Below, piece by piece: positions 5,220 to 7,889 of a stretch of DNA of 7,889 nucleotides. The notes beneath the pieces are model-generated. The model ran no database searches and had not been told where the DNA came from. It saw only the letters and a program-made list of their open reading frames with translations. How positions within the stretch are numbered: position 1 is the stretch's first letter; the number at the start of each line of letters is the position of its first letter. The DNA comes from Bdellovibrionales bacterium (lineage in GTDB: Bacteria; Bdellovibrionota; Bdellovibrionia; Bdellovibrionales; UBA1609), in the NCBI GenBank assembly GCA_020435185.1, contig JAGRAA010000219.1, forward strand, positions 1 through 7,889, in the 5' to 3' direction. Both the position numbers and the translations under genes were made by a program.

Positions 5220-6500
5220 TTACTCTAAAAATTTAAAATTGAAAGATCTCCCTTCACTCCCCACATAGTCTTTCACTAAGTGGCTCCTTCCCTTTAATTG
5301 ATATTTATATATCATTAACCCCTCTATCCCCACAGGGCCACGTGCATGTGTTTTAGAAGTACTTATTCCAACCTCCGCTCCCATTCCAAAACGATAGCCA
5401 TCGGCGAAACGAGTCGACGCATTACTAAAGACACAGGCGGAATCCACATAATCCAAAAATATTTTTTCAACTTCAGGATTGTTATGAAGTATGCAATCCG
5501 TATGATGGGAACCAAAGGTATTGATGTGCTCTATAGCTGACTGAATATCTTCAACAATCTTTACTGCCATGATTTTCTCACCATACTCCACAGACCAACT
5601 CTCAGGCGAAGAGTAATTATATCCTAAGGCGTTAATACTATCGCAAGCTTTTAGCTCAATCCCCTCTTCAGCTGCTCTTTGACTAAAGCTTTCCATAAAA
5701 TTCTTCGCAATATCTTTATGAATAAGTAGTGTCTCTAAAGCATTGCAGGCTGATGGATATTGAACCTTAGAGTCTACTATTACATCTAAACTCTTTGTCG
5801 GACTGGCCGAAGAATCTACATAAATATGACATATACCATCTGCATGACCCAACACAGGTATATTTGTAGAATTCATAACCGTTTGAACCAGCTCATTGCT
5901 TCCACGAGGGATGACTAAATCAACATACTGAGAATAGCTCAACAACCGAGAAACCTCTTCTCGGGTTTCTAACAAATAGCACCAATGCTCTGGCAAAAAA
6001 TCAAAGTGACTGTTCATATCTGATACTATACTCATAAAAGCTCTATTTGAGTTAAGAGCCTCTTTCCCACCCTTTAGAACAGCTACGTTTCCTGATTTTA
6101 AAATAAGAGACAAAATCTGAGGGATGACATCTGGTCTTGATTCAAAGATTATCGCTACAACACCAATGGGAACAATTTTTTTTTCTAAAACAAGAGTGTC
6201 GTCAAGTTGCTTCTTCCATGCAATAGTATTAGATAAATTCGGCAAGAGGCTGATATCTTTAATTCCTTTTGCTAAAGTCTCTATTTTATCTTCAGTCAAC
6301 TTCAACCTTTGATATAAGCTCTCTGAGATTTTACCACTCTGTTCTTTCAAGTCTTTTAAATTTTCTTGTAATAAAAAATCCTTTTTTAACCTCAATTGCT
6401 TGGCAAAAAAATCTAACGCCGCAATCCTATGTTCAGGCTTTAAATTCGACATCTTTGTATAGCTAGCTTTGCAAGACCTTAATACTTTTTCCATATTCAT
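5220..6500 (-). CDS. proA: Glutamate-5-semialdehyde dehydrogenase (gamma-glutamyl phosphate reductase)
   Basis: ProA reduces gamma-glutamyl phosphate with NADPH to glutamate-5-semialdehyde, which cyclises to pyrroline-5-carboxylate: the second step of proline synthesis. The 426-residue length is usual. The aldehyde-dehydrogenase-type fold is evident from PIGVVAIIFESRPDVIPQI (111-129), LKSGNVAVLKGGKEA (134-148), LVIPRGSN (195-202), the catalytic Cys252 in VQYPSACNALETLLIH, and the family signature SACVFSNASTRFADGYRFG continuing through MGAEVGISTSKTHARGP. The ATG at 6500-6498 shares its A with the proB stop codon (TAATG), and AAGGGG eight bases upstream supports it; a second ATG two codons later is less well placed. 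Co-transcription and translational coupling with proB are expected. No leader peptide or attenuator is visible. Confidence 0.97.
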   Translation of the reverse strand: MNMEKVLRSCKASYTKMSNLKPEHRIAALDFFAKQLRLKKDFLLQENLKDLKEQSGKISESLYQRLKLTEDKIETLAKGIKDISLLPNLSNTIAWKKQLDDTLVLEKKIVPIGVVAIIFESRPDVIPQILSLILKSGNVAVLKGGKEALNSNRAFMSIVSDMNSHFDFLPEHWCYLLETREEVSRLLSYSQYVDLVIPRGSNELVQTVMNSTNIPVLGHADGICHIYVDSSASPTKSLDVIVDSKVQYPSACNALETLLIHKDIAKNFMESFSQRAAEEGIELKACDSINALGYNYSSPESWSVEYGEKIMAVKIVEDIQSAIEHINTFGSHHTDCILHNNPEVEKIFLDYVDSACVFSNASTRFADGYRFGMGAEVGISTSKTHARGPVGIEGLMIYKYQLKGRSHLVKDYVGSEGRSFNFKFLE

Positions 6501-7642
6501 TAGCTTTGCCCCTTGTAAACTACCATATTATCTCTTTGTATAATGACATCATCTTTAAACTCTTTTGATAAAAAATCTTTAGAGTGAAGACCTTTTATTT
6601 TAGTTAACTCATCAATAGAGTAATTACAAATCCCTTTAGCTATTTCATTTTGTTCTTCGTCTAAAACACTCACCACATCTTTTCTTGAAAAATTTCCAGC
6701 AGCGTTTAATATTCCAACAGCTAATAAGCTAGATCCTCCCTCTAACAAAGCAGCCTTTGCTCCTTGGTTGACAATTAAACTCCCGCAAGCTCCTGTCGAA
6801 TAACCTATCCACAGTTTTCTCTTCGACAAGGTCTTTGAACTTAAAAATAAAGTTCCGGGCATATCTTCTGAGGATTCCTTCAATCGAGCATTGAGTATTT
6901 TATCAATGACCTGATTTTCAAAACCACTGGCTATTACGCTCTTGACGCCACTGACGTGCGCAATTCTAACAGCCTCTAACTTAGAGCCCATTCCTCCTCT
7001 GCCGTAATCACTTTTCCCAGAGGAATTCACTCCTCTCACTTGATCAAAATCACTCACCAGAGAAATTTTCTGAGCATCTGGAAATAAATTTGGATTTGCC
7101 TCATACACACCATCTGTATCGGTCAACAGAACTAAGAGATCAGCTCCCATCTTGCTAGCAACTAGCGCCGACAATTGATCATTGTCACCAAAACTCTTTT
7201 TACCATAAAGAGGAGATAGCTCTTCATCAGAAATTGAATCATTTTCATTTATAATAGGAACAATATTTTTATTCATCATTCCAAAGATCAAATTCCTAAA
7301 ATTCAAATAGGTCTTTCTAGAAGTAAAATCTTTCGAAGTCAGCAAAACCTGCCCAACATTAAAACCATGGGCTTCAAAAATTAATCCATACTGATACATC
7401 AGTCGGGCTTGCCCAACCGCCGCACACATTTGTTTCTCGGCTAAAGTTAAAGTCCCTTCTAGTTTAAGTAAACTCTTACCTACCCCTACCGCACCGCTTG
7501 TGACCAACAAGTACTCAAATTCTTTTTTATGCTTAGACAGTTGCGATATTAAGTCTTTGAGCAAATCTAAATTTAAACCCTCGTCTTTGCCCATGACAAC
7601 TTTCGTGCCCAATTTGACAACTATGCGAATTTTTTCATTCAT
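6500..7642 (-). CDS. proB: Glutamate 5-kinase with C-terminal PUA domain
   Basis: ProB phosphorylates glutamate with ATP to gamma-glutamyl phosphate, the committed and normally proline-inhibited step of proline synthesis; ProA uses the unstable product. From the ATG at 7642 the protein has 380 residues. An amino-acid kinase domain shows VVKLGTKVV (8-16), LVTSGAVGVG (46-55), NENDSI (132-137), FGDNDQLSALVA (151-162), LLTDTDGVY (172-180) and GRGGMGSKLEA (214-224). A PUA domain follows from about 276 (KLWIGYSTGACGSLIVNQGA). The frame stays open to an ATG at 7726 (408 residues), but those extra 28 residues lack family similarity and overlap the upstream gene. GGAG at 7655-7652, nine bases before 7642, favours the shorter start. 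It overlaps the upstream gene by 8 nt and proA by 1 nt. Confidence 0.96.
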   Translation of the reverse strand: MNEKIRIVVKLGTKVVMGKDEGLNLDLLKDLISQLSKHKKEFEYLLVTSGAVGVGKSLLKLEGTLTLAEKQMCAAVGQARLMYQYGLIFEAHGFNVGQVLLTSKDFTSRKTYLNFRNLIFGMMNKNIVPIINENDSISDEELSPLYGKKSFGDNDQLSALVASKMGADLLVLLTDTDGVYEANPNLFPDAQKISLVSDFDQVRGVNSSGKSDYGRGGMGSKLEAVRIAHVSGVKSVIASGFENQVIDKILNARLKESSEDMPGTLFLSSKTLSKRKLWIGYSTGACGSLIVNQGAKAALLEGGSSLLAVGILNAAGNFSRKDVVSVLDEEQNEIAKGICNYSIDELTKIKGLHSKDFLSKEFKDDVIIQRDNMVVYKGQS

Positions 7643-7889
7643 CAGGGTTATCTCCATCATTTCTTTTTGGCATAATTTTTTTTGCCTCAATAATGACTTT
7701 GTTTCTAATAGATTCAAGATTTTCAATAGGGGTACTTACAGTAGAATTAGAAAAAAATGGGAGAATATTTTGAAACCCATTCTCCAGATTCGCCCACTGA
7801 GTTAAAGTTATCTTCTTCTTGAGTTGGCCTTTAAAAAATTCAGACTTTGGAATTAAATGAATAGATAGATTATCTACAGATCCATCAAC
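7635..7889 (-). CDS. Unrecognised gene upstream of proB, C-terminal fragment
   Basis: A minus-strand frame is open from the right edge (base 7889) to a TGA at 7637-7635, giving 84 residues without a start inside the window. It begins VDGSVDNLSIHLIPKSEFFKG and ends KKIMPKRNDGDNPDE. The tail is charged and hydrophilic; the middle has amphipathic sequence (LTQWANLENGFQNILPFF). Its stop overlaps the proB start by 8 nt, and the proB ribosome binding site lies within it, so it is probably the first or an earlier gene of a coupled proBA operon. I do not recognise a family from this fragment. The unbroken frame plus the tight overlap is the main support. Confidence 0.6.
   Translation of the reverse strand, partial: VDGSVDNLSIHLIPKSEFFKGQLKKKITLTQWANLENGFQNILPFFSNSTVSTPIENLESIRNKVIIEAKKIMPKRNDGDNPDE

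Noticed and set aside
5200..5240. 9-bp inverted repeat AATTTTAAA / TTTAAAATT between sohB and proA ends as a bidirectional terminator
   Set aside because: The arms are pure A/T with a 23-nt loop and are expected by chance in this AT-rich stretch; no stable stem plus U-run.
7500..7805. 101-residue plus-strand open frame opposite the proB start
   Set aside because: It is antisense to the well-supported proB and its upstream gene, with no ribosome binding site or recognisable domain.
1..7889. Search by eye for CRISPR repeats, IS ends, tRNA/rRNA genes or defence genes
   Set aside because: No regularly spaced long repeats, transposase, tRNA-like cloverleaf or nuclease/toxin motifs were seen; all sizeable frames are accounted for by the genes listed.

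Overview
The window is AT-rich bacterial chromosome with compact, mostly housekeeping genes. The ORF styles, low GC and gene set (free-standing ribosomal protein S4, small HPF/RaiA-like protein, SohB protease, proBA) suggest a low-GC Gram-negative. A member of the Bdellovibrionota/Bacteriovorax group is my best guess, but this is an inference from impression, not a database match. I see no insertion sequence, CRISPR array, rRNA, tRNA or phage gene.

Left part (1-2290): a truncated minus-strand gene for a membrane-anchored sensor-like protein runs off the left edge. It has a very good sigma-28 (FliA) promoter match directly against its start codon. A divergent plus-strand unit follows: rpsD with a sigma-70 promoter and GC-rich discriminator, then a 67-residue zinc-ribbon protein whose ribosome binding site lies inside a perfect 12-bp hairpin. 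Next comes an HPF/RaiA-like ribosome hibernation gene with its own promoter, a structured leader of about 160 nt and a clear intrinsic terminator. S4 and HPF both act on the ribosome, so this segment has a translation theme.

Middle part (2285-4196): three genes of unknown physiological role: a minus-strand DUF3307-like membrane protein, a divergent plus-strand six-helix membrane protein resembling the VC0807 family, and a minus-strand small secreted charged coiled-coil protein. The last two converge and overlap by 14 bp. Upstream of sohB is a 179-bp gap with a 13-bp tandem repeat, further degenerate copies and a 14-bp perfect palindrome.

Right part (4197-7889): sohB (TTG start, Ser/Lys catalytic dyad visible) converges on a minus-strand operon reading unknown gene (C-terminal fragment) -> proB -> proA. 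The junctions overlap by 8 nt and 1 nt, so translational coupling is likely. ProB and ProA carry out the first two steps of proline synthesis from glutamate.

I did not find a clearly new multi-gene system. The items most worth a second look are non-coding: the sigma-28/leaderless start, the RBS-masking hairpin after rpsD, the hpf leader and the sohB upstream repeats.
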